64,000 nucleotides of DNA from Streptomyces hygroscopicus subsp. hygroscopicus. GTDB lineage: Bacteria > Actinomycetota > Actinomycetes > Streptomycetales > Streptomycetaceae. Shown one piece after another: positions 52,972 through 62,595 of the stretch. Location: assembly GCF_030269125.1 (NCBI RefSeq), contig NZ_BSSM01000004.1, forward strand, positions 186,001 to 250,000. Reading direction: 5' to 3'. The translations under genes and the position numbers were made by a program. Positions within the stretch are counted from its first letter, which is position 1, and every line of letters begins with the position of its first letter. Below the pieces are notes generated by a model. That model did not search any database and had not been told where the DNA came from. It saw nothing but the letters and a program-made list of their open reading frames with translations.

Positions 52972-55101
52972 ATGAAGCGCATCTCCGTCGACATCGGCGG
53001 CACGTTCACCGACTGCTTCTTCGTCTGGGACGACCAGTACGTCGAGGCCAAGGCCCTCACCACCCACCACAACCTCGCCCTCGGCTTCAACGAGGCCCTC
53101 GATCTGGCGTGCCGGCGGGCGGGACTCGACCGGGGCACCGTCCTCCAGGAGGTCGACTCGGTCCGCTACGCGACGACCCTCGGCACCAACGCGCTCATCG
53201 AGCGCAAGGGTCCCAAGGTCGCCGCGATCGTCACCCACGGCTTCGAGGACACCATCCCCCTCTCCCGCGGCCGCGGTTACGGCGAGGGCCTGGACTACTC
53301 GATGCAGCAGAACCTGCCCGCGGCCGAGCGGCCGGAGCCGATCGTGCCGCGCCGGATGATCCGTTCGGTCAAGGAACGCGTCAACTCCGCGGGGAAGGTC
53401 GTCGCCCCGCTCGACCCCGAGAACGTCCGCGAGGTCGTGCGCGAACTCGTCGACGCGGGGGCGGAGGCGCTGGTCGTCACCCTCGTCAACGCCACCGAGA
53501 ACCCGGTCCACGAACTCGCGATCCAGGAGATCGTCCTGGAGGAGTTCCCCGCCCACGAACTGGGGGCCATCCCCGTCCTGCTCGGCCACCAGGTCTCCGG
53601 CCGCAAGGGCGAGTACGTCAGGGCGACGTCGACGATCATCGACGGCTTCCTCCACGAGATCATGTTCCACGCGCTGTCCCAGCTGTCGAACAACCTGCGC
53701 GACTCCGGCTACGACAAGCCGATGCTGGTGATCCACAACTCCGGCGGCATGGCGCAGATGAACTCGACCGATGCCCTCCAGACGATCCATTCCGGCCCGA
53801 TCGCCGGGGTCGGAGCCGCCGAGCACCTCTCGAAGGAGACGGGGCTCGGGCACGTCATCTCGACCGACATGGGCGGTACGTCGTTCGACATCGGCCTCGT
53901 GCCCGAGGGCGGCGTCAAGCACTACGACTTCCTGCCCACGATCGACCGGTGGCTCGTCTCGGTGCCGATGGTCCACCTCGACACCCTCGGCGCGGGCGGC
54001 GGTTCCATCGCCACGTACGACCGCATCCACGACTCGATCAAGATCGGCCCGGAGTCGGCCGGCTCGAACCCGGGTCCGGCCTGCTACGACCGCGGGGGTC
54101 TGCGCCCGACCGTGACCGACGCCGACCTCCTCCTCGGCTACCTCGAGCCGGACAACTACGCCAACGGCTACATCAAACTCAACCCGAAGCGCTCCCGGTT
54201 CGCCGTCGAGGAGACCCTCTGCGACCCGCTCGACATGGACGTCCTCGACATCGCGCGGGCGATCAAGGACGGCGTGGACGAGCAGATGGCGATCGGCATC
54301 GGCAAGGAGTTGCGGGTCCGCGGCTACCTGCCGGAGGACTTCACGATGCTCGCCTACGGCGGCAACGGACCGCTCCACGCCTGCGGCGTCGCCCGCCACG
54401 CGGGGATCAGGCGCGTGCTGGCGCCGCCGTTCTCCTCGGTGTTCTCCGCCTGCGGCGCCGGGAACATGAAGCAGCTCCACTTCCACGAGCGCGGCGTCCA
54501 CGTGACGCTGTACAACCCGACGTCACGTCAGCTCTACGCGGACTACGCCGAGTTCAACGCCGTGGTCGAGGAACTGGAGGCGCGCGGACGCGAGGACCTG
54601 GTCCGCCAGGGCTTCGCCGCCGAGGACGTGAAGTACCGGCTCGAACTCGACATGCGCTACGGCAACCAGCTGCTCACCCAGGCGGTGGCACTGGAGGACA
54701 TCAACCGCATGAACGGCGTGGCCGACGTCCTCGCCATGATCAGGATCTTCGGTGACGTCTACAGCCACCGCTTCGGCGCGTCGAGTGCCGCGCCGGAGGC
54801 CGGCATCCGGTGCAACACCGTCCGGGTCGCCTCGTACGTCGACGGGGACGTCGTGAGCTTCGAGTCCCTGGAATCCGGGGGAGAGCGCACGGTCCCGACC
54901 GAGGCGTCCCGCCGCGACGTGGTCTTCATCGGCCACGACGACCCGATCAGCACGCCCGTCTACGACCACAGCGCGCTCACCCACGAGCACGTCGTCCCCG
55001 GTCCGGCGATCGTCACCACGGAGAACACGACGTACCTCGTCGAGCCCGGCTGGAGGCTCGAACCGACGCGCCAGGGCGCGGTCTGGTTCCTCCAGGACTG
55101 A
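52972..55101 (+). CDS. Ketone carboxylase subunit, second HyuA-like
   Basis: 709-aa HyuA-family ATPase. SVDIGGTFTDCFFVWDD at the N-terminus and ISTDMGGTSFDIGLV near residue 300 form the nucleotide-binding site; SGPIAGVGAAEHL and SAGSNPGPACYDRGG are conserved. Diverged from the first HyuA-like subunit, so the enzyme has two non-identical ATPase subunits, as in acetophenone carboxylase rather than the three-subunit acetone carboxylase of Xanthobacter. ATG at 52972, 35 bp after the small subunit. About 77 kDa. Confidence 0.9.
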   Translation: MKRISVDIGGTFTDCFFVWDDQYVEAKALTTHHNLALGFNEALDLACRRAGLDRGTVLQEVDSVRYATTLGTNALIERKGPKVAAIVTHGFEDTIPLSRGRGYGEGLDYSMQQNLPAAERPEPIVPRRMIRSVKERVNSAGKVVAPLDPENVREVVRELVDAGAEALVVTLVNATENPVHELAIQEIVLEEFPAHELGAIPVLLGHQVSGRKGEYVRATSTIIDGFLHEIMFHALSQLSNNLRDSGYDKPMLVIHNSGGMAQMNSTDALQTIHSGPIAGVGAAEHLSKETGLGHVISTDMGGTSFDIGLVPEGGVKHYDFLPTIDRWLVSVPMVHLDTLGAGGGSIATYDRIHDSIKIGPESAGSNPGPACYDRGGLRPTVTDADLLLGYLEPDNYANGYIKLNPKRSRFAVEETLCDPLDMDVLDIARAIKDGVDEQMAIGIGKELRVRGYLPEDFTMLAYGGNGPLHACGVARHAGIRRVLAPPFSSVFSACGAGNMKQLHFHERGVHVTLYNPTSRQLYADYAEFNAVVEELEARGREDLVRQGFAAEDVKYRLELDMRYGNQLLTQAVALEDINRMNGVADVLAMIRIFGDVYSHRFGASSAAPEAGIRCNTVRVASYVDGDVVSFESLESGGERTVPTEASRRDVVFIGHDDPISTPVYDHSALTHEHVVPGPAIVTTENTTYLVEPGWRLEPTRQGAVWFLQD

Positions 55102-55150
55102 TCCGGCACCGACCGCCGCCCCGACACGCGAAACAGAAGGAGCCGCTGAC

Positions 55151-57454
55151 ATGACCACCATCGACGACAGGCCGTCGACATCCCTGACTCCCCAGGAGCA
55201 GCAGTGGGTCGACAAGTTCATGGACGAGACGACCCTCTTCCTCGGACCCGACCCGGCCATCATGCGAGACCACGGCATCGCGCCCAGGTCCGCCCGCGAG
55301 GAGCGGGCGATCGTGGCCGGCGTCGACCGGCTTCAGGTCGAGCGCATCCGCAAGCGCATCGCCGGCGCCCTCGACGAGGGCTACGAGATGTGCGAGGCGC
55401 AGGGAGCCGCGCCCGGCGCGAAGTGGGGCGACCTCACGACCGCCATCTACACCGCCGCCGGCGACGTCTCCTACCTCTCCTGCCACGGCGTCATCGCCTT
55501 CAGCGCGATCCTGCACCACCCGATCCGCTACATCATGAAGTACTGGAAGGACGAACCGACCGTCGGGATCCACGAGGGCGACGGATTCATCCACAACGAC
55601 GCGCGGTTCGGCAACATCCACAACACCGACCAGTCGATGATCATGCCGGTCATCAGGGACGGCGAGATCATCGCCTGGGTCGCCGCGACCATCCACGAGG
55701 GTGAGAACGGCGCCTGCGAGCCGGGCGGTATGCCCTCCGGGTCGGAGACGCCCTTCGACGACGGACTGCGGATGAGCCCTTTCAAGATCGTCGAGCGGGG
55801 GCAGCTCCGCCGCGACCTGCTCACCTTCCTCCAGCACTCCGTGCGCGACCCCAAGCTCCAGCTCGCCGACCTCAAGGTGAAGATCACCGCCGTACGCAAG
55901 ATCATGGAACGGGTCGACAAGATCATCGACGAGGTCGGCGTCGACACCTTCGTCGCGGCCCTGCGCACCACGGTCGAGGACGTCGACGTGGAGGTGCGCC
56001 GGCGGATCAGTGAACTGCCCGACGGCACCTACCGTTTCGACCAGTTCATGGACTCGACCCTGAAGGAGAACATCCTCATCAAGTTCGCCTGCAAGGTGAC
56101 GGTCAAGGGCGAGAAGATGACCATCGACCTGCGCGGCACGGGACCGGAGATCCTCAACCGGGCCATCAACAGCCCGCTCTGCTCGGTCAAGTCGATGATC
56201 ATGCAGGCCATCCTGGCGTTCTGGTGGCCCGACCTGCCGCGCTGCACCTCGGCCATGAGCTGCATCGAGATCATCTCGGACGAGGGCACCTGGGCCGACG
56301 CCTCCTACGACGCGCCGATGGGGCAGTCGCTCCAGGCATCGTTCCGCGGCTTCTCCGCCGCGCAGGCGCTCTACAGCCGGATGTCCTTCTCCACCCCGGA
56401 GAAGTACAGCAACGTCGTCGCGAACTGGTTCAACCAGATCAACACGTTCCTGTGGGGCGGAATCACCCAGCACGGTGACACGGTCGGAAACCTCTGCGCG
56501 GACCTCAACGGCATGCCGGGCGGTGCCAAGCCCTTCCGCGACGGCGAGGACGCGGTCTCCCCGCTCTTCTGCGCGATGGCCGACACCGCCGAACAGGAGG
56601 TCATGGAGGAGGAAGTCCCCTTCATGCAGCTGGTGTCCAAGCGACTCGTCCGCGACAACATGGGGTTCGGGAAGTTCACGGGCGGCATGGGTTACGAGAT
56701 GATCGTCGCCGCCGAGGGCACGCCGCAGTGGGGCTTCATGACGGTGACGTCGGGGTCGAAGTTCTCCTCCATCTACGGCATGTACGGCGGCTACGGCTGC
56801 GGCACCTACCCGCTCGCCATGGTCAAGGGGACCAACGTCTACGAGCACATCCGCCGGGACAGCGGGAAGTTCGACCTGTCGATCGAGAAGGTCATGAACG
56901 AGCGCCCCTTCGAGGACGGCCGCTACGCGACCTCGCACATGGGCCTTCAGTTCGACATCGCCAAGGACGGCGAGCTGTACATGATCAGTCAGGGAGCCGG
57001 CGGCGGTTACGGCGACCCCCTGGAGCGGCTCCCCGAATCGGTCGTCAAGGACGCCGAACTCGGCCGGATCAGCCAGAAGGCCGCCGAGGAGATCTTCGGG
57101 GTGCGCTACGACGCGGAGACCTTCCGCCTGGACGTCGAAGGCACCCGGGCGGCGCGCGACGCCGCCCGCGGGGCCAGGCTCCGCCGGGGCAAGCCCTATG
57201 CCGAGTTCTGCGCCGAGTTCGTCACGCCCGAGCCGCCGAAGGACCTGCACTACTACGGATCCTGGGGTTCGGACACCGACGACATCACGGCGACGGTCTT
57301 CACCATCGACGGCCCGCAGCGGGTGACGGCCCCGCTGAAGGAACTCCCGATCGTCATGGTCCCCGACCGGCGCGAGGTCAAGATCGCCCGACTCGAGGAG
57401 CGGGTCCGCGAACTGGAGGACAAGCACGGCGAGGAAGTGCGCCGCAAGTCCTGA
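55151..57454 (+). CDS. Ketone carboxylase catalytic subunit, HyuB-like
   Basis: 767-aa member of the hydantoinase B family, holding the carboxylation site of ketone carboxylases. Recognisable stretches are GDVSYLSCHGVIAFSAILHH, GFIHNDARFGNIHNTDQSM, NRAINSPLCSVKSMIMQAIL and MISQGAGGGYGDPLERLPE. About 86 kDa, the size of the large subunits of these enzymes. The C-terminal 30 residues form a charged helix (LEERVRELEDKHGEE). ATG at 55151 with AGAAGGAG upstream. Together with the three preceding genes it forms an ATP-dependent ketone carboxylase. Confidence 0.92.
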   Translation: MTTIDDRPSTSLTPQEQQWVDKFMDETTLFLGPDPAIMRDHGIAPRSAREERAIVAGVDRLQVERIRKRIAGALDEGYEMCEAQGAAPGAKWGDLTTAIYTAAGDVSYLSCHGVIAFSAILHHPIRYIMKYWKDEPTVGIHEGDGFIHNDARFGNIHNTDQSMIMPVIRDGEIIAWVAATIHEGENGACEPGGMPSGSETPFDDGLRMSPFKIVERGQLRRDLLTFLQHSVRDPKLQLADLKVKITAVRKIMERVDKIIDEVGVDTFVAALRTTVEDVDVEVRRRISELPDGTYRFDQFMDSTLKENILIKFACKVTVKGEKMTIDLRGTGPEILNRAINSPLCSVKSMIMQAILAFWWPDLPRCTSAMSCIEIISDEGTWADASYDAPMGQSLQASFRGFSAAQALYSRMSFSTPEKYSNVVANWFNQINTFLWGGITQHGDTVGNLCADLNGMPGGAKPFRDGEDAVSPLFCAMADTAEQEVMEEEVPFMQLVSKRLVRDNMGFGKFTGGMGYEMIVAAEGTPQWGFMTVTSGSKFSSIYGMYGGYGCGTYPLAMVKGTNVYEHIRRDSGKFDLSIEKVMNERPFEDGRYATSHMGLQFDIAKDGELYMISQGAGGGYGDPLERLPESVVKDAELGRISQKAAEEIFGVRYDAETFRLDVEGTRAARDAARGARLRRGKPYAEFCAEFVTPEPPKDLHYYGSWGSDTDDITATVFTIDGPQRVTAPLKELPIVMVPDRREVKIARLEERVRELEDKHGEEVRRKS

Positions 57455-57501
57455 TCCGCCGTGAACCCAGCCAGCTTCTCGCAACGCACAAGGAGTCAGC
57501 C

Positions 57502-58557
57502 ATGAAGGCTCTCGTCTACCACGGCTCGGGCCGCACGTCGTGGGACACCGTCACCGACCCGGCCATCGAGTCGCCCACGGACGTCATCGTCAAGATCGAC
57601 GCCACCACCATCTGCGGCAGCGACCTGCACATCCTCAGGGGCGACGTGCCCGCGGTCGCCGAGGGCCGCGTCCTCGGGCACGAGGGGGTCGGGACGGTCG
57701 TGGCGACCGGGAGCGCCGTCACCACCCTGGCCGAGGGCGACCAGGTCATCATCGCCTGTATCAAGAACTGCGGGCGGTGTGACAACTGCCGCCGCGGGCT
57801 CCACTCCCACTGCGCCGGCGACGAGGGGGCACCGGGCGTCGGGTGGATCCTCGGACACCTCGTCAACGGCACCCAGGCCGAGTACGTTCGCGTGCCGTAC
57901 GCCGAGACCTCACTGCACAGGTTGCCCGAGGGGATCACCCCCGCGCAGGGAGTGATGCTCTCGGACATCCTGCCCACCGGGTTCGAGATCGGCGTCCGCT
58001 ACGGGCGCGTCAAGCCCGGCGACACCGTGGCGGTCATCGGCGCCGGGCCGGTGGGCCTGGCGGTGGCGGCCACGGCGGGGCTCCAGGGTGCCGCCCGGGT
58101 CATCGCGATCGACGTCGACGACCACCGCGCTCGGCAGTCACTCTCCTTCGGCGCCACCCACGCCGTGAACTCCGGGAACAGCGGCTGGCGGGACGAGGTG
58201 CTCGCGCTCACCGACGGGGACGGGGCGGACGTCGTCGTGGAGGCGGTCGGGATCCCGCAGACGTTCGCCATGGCGCTCGACCTGGTCCGTCCGGGCGGGA
58301 ACGTGGCCAACGTCGGAGTACACGGCAAGCCGGTCGAGCTGCCGCTCCAGGACCTGTGGATCAAGAACATCGCGATCTCCATGGGCCTGGTGAACACCGA
58401 CACCCTGCCGATGCTGCTCCGGCTGGTGCGCGACGGGCGGCTGCCCGTGGACCGGTTCGCCAGCCACCACTTCCCGCTCGACCGGATCCTCGACGCGTAC
58501 GACACGTTCGCGGACGCCGCCAGGACGAACGCCCTCAAGATCGTCCTGGGCGGCTGA
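57502..58557 (+). CDS. Zinc-dependent alcohol dehydrogenase (probable secondary-alcohol type)
   Basis: 351-aa MDR dehydrogenase with catalytic zinc ligands Cys38 (ICGSDLH) and His60-Glu61 (GHEGVG), the structural-zinc lobe CGRCDNCRRGLHSHC, and the cofactor motif IGAGPVGLAVAA. Within a ketone carboxylase operon its natural job would be oxidation of a secondary alcohol such as 2-propanol to the ketone; this is inference from position. ATG at 57502 with AAGGAG upstream, 47 bp after the HyuB-like gene. Confidence 0.9.
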   Translation: MKALVYHGSGRTSWDTVTDPAIESPTDVIVKIDATTICGSDLHILRGDVPAVAEGRVLGHEGVGTVVATGSAVTTLAEGDQVIIACIKNCGRCDNCRRGLHSHCAGDEGAPGVGWILGHLVNGTQAEYVRVPYAETSLHRLPEGITPAQGVMLSDILPTGFEIGVRYGRVKPGDTVAVIGAGPVGLAVAATAGLQGAARVIAIDVDDHRARQSLSFGATHAVNSGNSGWRDEVLALTDGDGADVVVEAVGIPQTFAMALDLVRPGGNVANVGVHGKPVELPLQDLWIKNIAISMGLVNTDTLPMLLRLVRDGRLPVDRFASHHFPLDRILDAYDTFADAARTNALKIVLGG

Positions 58558-58638
58558 GTCCGTCCGGCACCAGGTGGGGAGCCGGAGCCCGGCTCCCCAC
58601 CCCCTCGTCCGAGCCTCTCCTCGACCCCAGGAACGCCC

Positions 58639-59445
58639 ATGGCCATGGCCTTCGCCACCCTCCTCTCCGCCCCGCCCTCCGGCCGACGGACCGCGCTGGT
58701 CGTCGACCACCAGCGCTACGCCCCGGCGGTCATCCTCCAGGGCCGCCCCGTCCCGTGGACCGACCCGGTCGCCTTCGCGCAGTACACCGGGCAGGTCCAG
58801 GGCCTGCTCCGCCCCGACACCACTCTGCTGGATCTGGGCGCCTACTACGACGACGTCCTCACCCGCGACGACACGCTGCGCGCCGGCCTGTCGGCCAGGA
58901 CGCGGACCGGCTACGCCCTGCGCACGCTGCTGGCCCACGAGCCCACCGCCGTCGCCGCCGTCGAGCTGGCCGAGGTCGTGGCGCGGGCCTCGGCCACGCC
59001 GCTCGTGGTGCAGATCCCCTCCCCGATGCTGTGGCTGGCGCGGACCCACGAACTCAGCGGCGCCGGCCCGATCACTGACCTGACCACCGATCACGCGGAG
59101 ACCGCCGCGATGTACGTCGCGGACTGGCTGCGGCGGCTGGCCGCGCCGCCGGTCTCGATGCTGCTGCTCGACGAACGCGACCCAAGCGCGGGCGAGTTGC
59201 CGCAACCCGACGACAGCGTCTACGCGCCGGTCGCCAACGTGACCGACCACTACCGCTGGGCGCTGGGCCGCCGGACCGGGCAGGGCGTGACGGTCGGCGG
59301 GTCCGGGCTGACCGGACCCCGGATCCCGCAGGAGTTCTGGCACGGGGACGGCGTGGCGCTGCCGTCCGGTGACTTCCTGCTCGCCGACATCCCCGCGGAC
59401 GCCGCGCCCGAGACGGTCCTCGCCCAGCTCGCCAAGCTCAACTGA
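58639..59445 (+). CDS. Unknown protein in the ketone operon
   Basis: 268-aa soluble protein with no family I can name. Visible stretches are [53 protein letters not shown] and [20 protein letters not shown], arranged like a TIM-barrel (uroporphyrinogen decarboxylase/methionine-synthase style), though key residues cannot be assigned. Acetophenone carboxylase has an extra epsilon subunit; this gene could take that place, but that is only positional. ATG at 58639 (the next ATG is at 58645); it lies between the dehydrogenase and the CoA-transferase, 18 bp before the latter, so it is part of the operon. Confidence 0.75.
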   Translation: MAMAFATLLSAPPSGRRTALVVDHQRYAPAVILQGRPVPWTDPVAFAQYTGQVQGLLRPDTTLLDLGAYYDDVLTRDDTLRAGLSARTRTGYALRTLLAHEPTAVAAVELAEVVARASATPLVVQIPSPMLWLARTHELSGAGPITDLTTDHAETAAMYVADWLRRLAAPPVSMLLLDERDPSAGELPQPDDSVYAPVANVTDHYRWALGRRTGQGVTVGGSGLTGPRIPQEFWHGDGVALPSGDFLLADIPADAAPETVLAQLAKLN

Positions 59446-59462
59446 CCGGAAAGGAAGCAACG

Positions 59463-60242
59463 GTGGACAAAGTGGTCGCCACTGCGGCCGAGGCCGTGGC
59501 AGGCATCCAGGACGGGGCGTCGATCGCCTCGGGCGGCTTCGGGGTCTGCGGCATCCCCGCCGTGCTCATCGACGCCGTCGTAGCGGCCGGCGTGAAGGGC
59601 CTGGAGGTCTTCTCCAACAACTGCGGAACCGACGGCGTGGGCCTCGGCAAGCTGCTCGACCGCGGCCGGATCCGCAGGATCGTCGCCTCCTACGTGGGGG
59701 AGAACAAGGAGTTCGCCCGGCAGTACCTCGGCGGCGAACTGGAGGTCGAACTCACCCCGCAGGGCACCCTCGCCGAGCGGCTGCGCGCGGCCGGCACCGG
59801 CATCCCCGCGTTCTACACCAGGACCGGCACCGGCACGGCCGTCGCCTCGGGCGGCCTGCCGTGGCGGTACGACCCCGACGGCCGGGTCGCGATCGCCTCG
59901 CCGCCCAAGCCGACCGCCGAGTTCGACGGCACCTCGTTCGTGCTGGAGCGGGCCCTGCCGGCGGACTTCGCGCTGGTCCGCGCGTGGAAGGGGGACCGGC
60001 ACGGCAACCTGGTGTTCCGCAAGGCAGCCCGCAACTTCAACCCGGTGTGCGCCATGGCCGGCCGGATCTCCGTCGCCGAGGTCGAGTACCTCGCCGAACC
60101 CGGCGAGCTCGACCCGGACGCGGTCCACCTTCCCGGTGTCTACATCGACCGCGTCCTTCCGCTGACGTCCGGGCAAGTCGCGCACAAGGGCATCGAGCGG
60201 CTGACCACCAGGCCCCGGCGAAGCACGGGACGAGGAGCGTGA
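59463..60242 (+). CDS. scoA: 3-oxoacid CoA-transferase subunit A
   Basis: 259-aa subunit A of a succinyl-CoA:3-oxoacid CoA-transferase. Glycine-rich [34 protein letters not shown] and [15 protein letters not shown] are the family pattern. It would turn the 3-oxoacid formed by the carboxylase (acetoacetate from acetone) into its CoA ester. GTG at 59463 with GGAAAGGAAG upstream; stop two nt before the ATG of subunit B. Confidence 0.95.
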   Translation: MDKVVATAAEAVAGIQDGASIASGGFGVCGIPAVLIDAVVAAGVKGLEVFSNNCGTDGVGLGKLLDRGRIRRIVASYVGENKEFARQYLGGELEVELTPQGTLAERLRAAGTGIPAFYTRTGTGTAVASGGLPWRYDPDGRVAIASPPKPTAEFDGTSFVLERALPADFALVRAWKGDRHGNLVFRKAARNFNPVCAMAGRISVAEVEYLAEPGELDPDAVHLPGVYIDRVLPLTSGQVAHKGIERLTTRPRRSTGRGA

Positions 60243-60244
60243 CC

Positions 60245-60883
60245 ATGGCACTGACCAGAGACCAGATGGCCGCCCGCGCCGCACGGGAGCTGAGGGACGG
60301 CGACTACGTCAACCTGGGCATCGGGCTGCCGACCCTGGTGCCCAACCACGTCGACGACGCCGTGGAGCTGGTGCTCCAGTCCGAGAACGGCATCCTCGGC
60401 ACCGGTCCGTACCCGTACCAGGGGGACGAGGACCCCGACCTGATCAACGCCGGGAAGGAAACCGTCACGGTGCGGCCCGGCGCGAGCTTCTTCGACTCCG
60501 GTGCCAGCTTCGGGATGATCCGCTCGGGTCGGATCGACGTGGCGATCCTGGGCGCGATGCAGGTCTCGGCGCGGGGCGACATCGCCAACTGGATGATTCC
60601 CGGAAAGATGGTCAAGGGAATGGGCGGCGCGATGGACCTGGTGCACGGCGCCCGCAGGGTGATCGTTCTGATGGAGCACGTGGCCCGGGACGGCACCTTC
60701 AAGATCGTCGAAAACTGCTCGCTGCCCCTCACCGGCGAACGCGTGGTCCAGCGGATCATCACCGACCTGGCCGTGCTGGACGTCACCGACCGCGGACTGC
60801 GTCTCGTCGAGTGCGCGCCCGGGGTCACCGAGGCCGAGGTCCGCGCCGCGACCGAGCCGGAGCTGATCCCGGTTCCCGCGTGA
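60245..60883 (+). CDS. scoB: 3-oxoacid CoA-transferase subunit B
   Basis: 212-aa subunit B with the catalytic Glu47 in [13 protein letters not shown], and [14 protein letters not shown] and [19 protein letters not shown], all typical. Immediate neighbour of scoA (2-nt gap), ribosome site GAGGAG. Last gene of the operon. The presence of a 3-oxoacid transferase argues for a product such as acetoacetate and so for a small aliphatic ketone as substrate. Confidence 0.95.
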   Translation: MALTRDQMAARAARELRDGDYVNLGIGLPTLVPNHVDDAVELVLQSENGILGTGPYPYQGDEDPDLINAGKETVTVRPGASFFDSGASFGMIRSGRIDVAILGAMQVSARGDIANWMIPGKMVKGMGGAMDLVHGARRVIVLMEHVARDGTFKIVENCSLPLTGERVVQRIITDLAVLDVTDRGLRLVECAPGVTEAEVRAATEPELIPVPA

Positions 60884-61313
<430 letters not shown>

Positions 61314-61490
61314 TCAGGCGAGGCCGGCCGCCGCGACTGCCAGGGCGGCGCTTAGGGTGGCCGCGAGGTCGGCACGGGCGGCCGTGGGGCTGGTGCCCGG
61401 CTCCGCCGTACGCCAGGCGTGGTGTTCGACGGCCGCGCGCAGGGCGGCGTTGAGCATGGCCGCCCAGATGGCCGGCCGTGTACGTCGTCG
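61314..61490 (-). pseudogene. TetR C-terminal remnant (collapsed TetR/SDR pair II)
   Basis: Minus strand reads PAIWAAMLNAALRAAVEHHAWR, then a Thr/Ala-rich stretch and LAATLSAALAVAAAGLA with a stop at 61314, the end of a TetR ligand-binding domain. Upstream of about 61490 the homology stops. The helix-turn-helix domain is not present. It faces a broken SDR on the other strand. Confidence 0.6.
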
Positions 61491-61723
61491 GCCGGCGGAC
61501 CGGCCCTCTGGGCGAGGGCGCGCGCGAAGGCGGGTTCCGCCCCGTCGTGGGTCTGCTGCCGGACGGCGCACGGACCGGCGGCGCTCGGCCCCCCTTCGTC
61601 AACGTGGGCCGGGTGGCGCGGCCGGAGGAGCAGGCGGCGGCGATCCTGTTCCTCGCCTCGGACGCCGCGAGCGACGTCAACGGCGCGATCCTGCCCGTCG
61701 ACGACGGCTGGTCGGCGGTCTGA
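61490..61723 (+). pseudogene. SDR C-terminal remnant (collapsed TetR/SDR pair II)
   Basis: The last about 45 residues of an SDR are clear: NVGRVARPEEQAAAILFLAS then DAASDVNGAILPVDDGWSAV, ending at 61723. Upstream, the frame (from 61478) has no SDR sequence: no cofactor motif and no YxxxK. It overlaps the point where the TetR remnant breaks off, as in the pair near 48.2 kb. Confidence 0.7.
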
Positions 61724-61752
61724 CACGGCGCCGCCCGCTCACGGCAAGGGCG

Positions 61753-62376
61753 TCAGCCGGTGACTCCGAGCTGGCTCAGCAGGGTCTCGTTGTCCTCGAT
61801 GTGCCAGTCCTCGACGATCTTGTCGGTACCGGCGTGCTGGATGTCGATGGCGTTGAAGCGGACCTGCTGACCCTTGCCTCGGACTCCGTTGAAGGTGCCG
61901 GTGAAGTGGCCGCGGAAGACCAGCCGGGCGGTGATCTTGTCGCCTGTGATCAGGAGGTCGGCCAGTTCACAGGTCAGGTCGGGGACGGCGGCGCGGAAGT
62001 TCTTCGAGGCGAACGCCGGGCCGGTCGGTCCCTGCGGGCGGCCGGCGGGCAGGGTGTCGTCCTTGAAGTGCGGGCTGACGGCGGCGTCGAGGTACTTCTG
62101 CTCCCCGGTGTTCCAGAAGGTGTACAGCTGCTGGGCCAGGCGTACCTCCTGGGAGGCGCGCCGCCTGCCGATCGAGCGGTCCACGGTCAGCGCCGCGGGC
62201 TGGACCAGGCCGGGCGTGCGGTCGATGAGGCTGCGCGGCGACGCCTGCGTGCTCGGCTCGCCGGCCTGGCGGTGGTAGTCCACGGCGCCGACGGCCATAC
62301 CGATGCCGGCCGTGAGCGCTGTCGCGCCGGCGAGGGCGGCGGCGGTGACGAGGATGGTACGGGTCAGCTTGTGCAT
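61753..62376 (-). CDS. Exported SnoaL-like (ester cyclase) domain protein
   Basis: 207-aa protein with an N-terminal signal peptide (LTRTILVTAAALAGATALTAG, about residues 4-25) and a SnoaL/NTF2-like domain: LYTFWNTGEQKYLDAAVSPHF, LLITGDKITARLVFRGHFTGTF and DIQHAGTDKIVEDWHIEDN. ATG at 62376 with AAAGGA upstream; the frame continues to 62571 without homology. SnoaL-like proteins range from polyketide cyclases to hydratases; export is unusual for a cyclase. It is followed by the SDR remnant. Function unknown. Confidence 0.85.
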   Translation of the reverse strand: MHKLTRTILVTAAALAGATALTAGIGMAVGAVDYHRQAGEPSTQASPRSLIDRTPGLVQPAALTVDRSIGRRRASQEVRLAQQLYTFWNTGEQKYLDAAVSPHFKDDTLPAGRPQGPTGPAFASKNFRAAVPDLTCELADLLITGDKITARLVFRGHFTGTFNGVRGKGQQVRFNAIDIQHAGTDKIVEDWHIEDNETLLSQLGVTG

Positions 62377-62404
62377 GAGCGGATTCCTTTGGCTGTGCTT
62401 GATG

Positions 62405-62428
62405 CGGTTGTCGTAGCGGTTGTCGTAG
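62405..62428. repeat. Tandem 12-bp repeat upstream of the SnoaL-like gene
   Basis: Two perfect copies of CGGTTGTCGTAG, 29 bp before the start codon. Could be a direct-repeat regulator site or a slippage product. Confidence 0.5.
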
Positions 62429-62595
62429 CGGTGAAGGGGGTGAGGACCGCGCGTGTGTCCGGCGACCAGCGGGCCCACCGGCCGACCGCTGGAAACGAGC
62501 CAGGGGTGTTCGGGCCCGCCGGTGAGGTGGTCGGCGGGGCGAGCCCGGAGCGGCGCGAGCGCGCCGGACACAGACGCGAGCCCTCGCGGCGAGGG

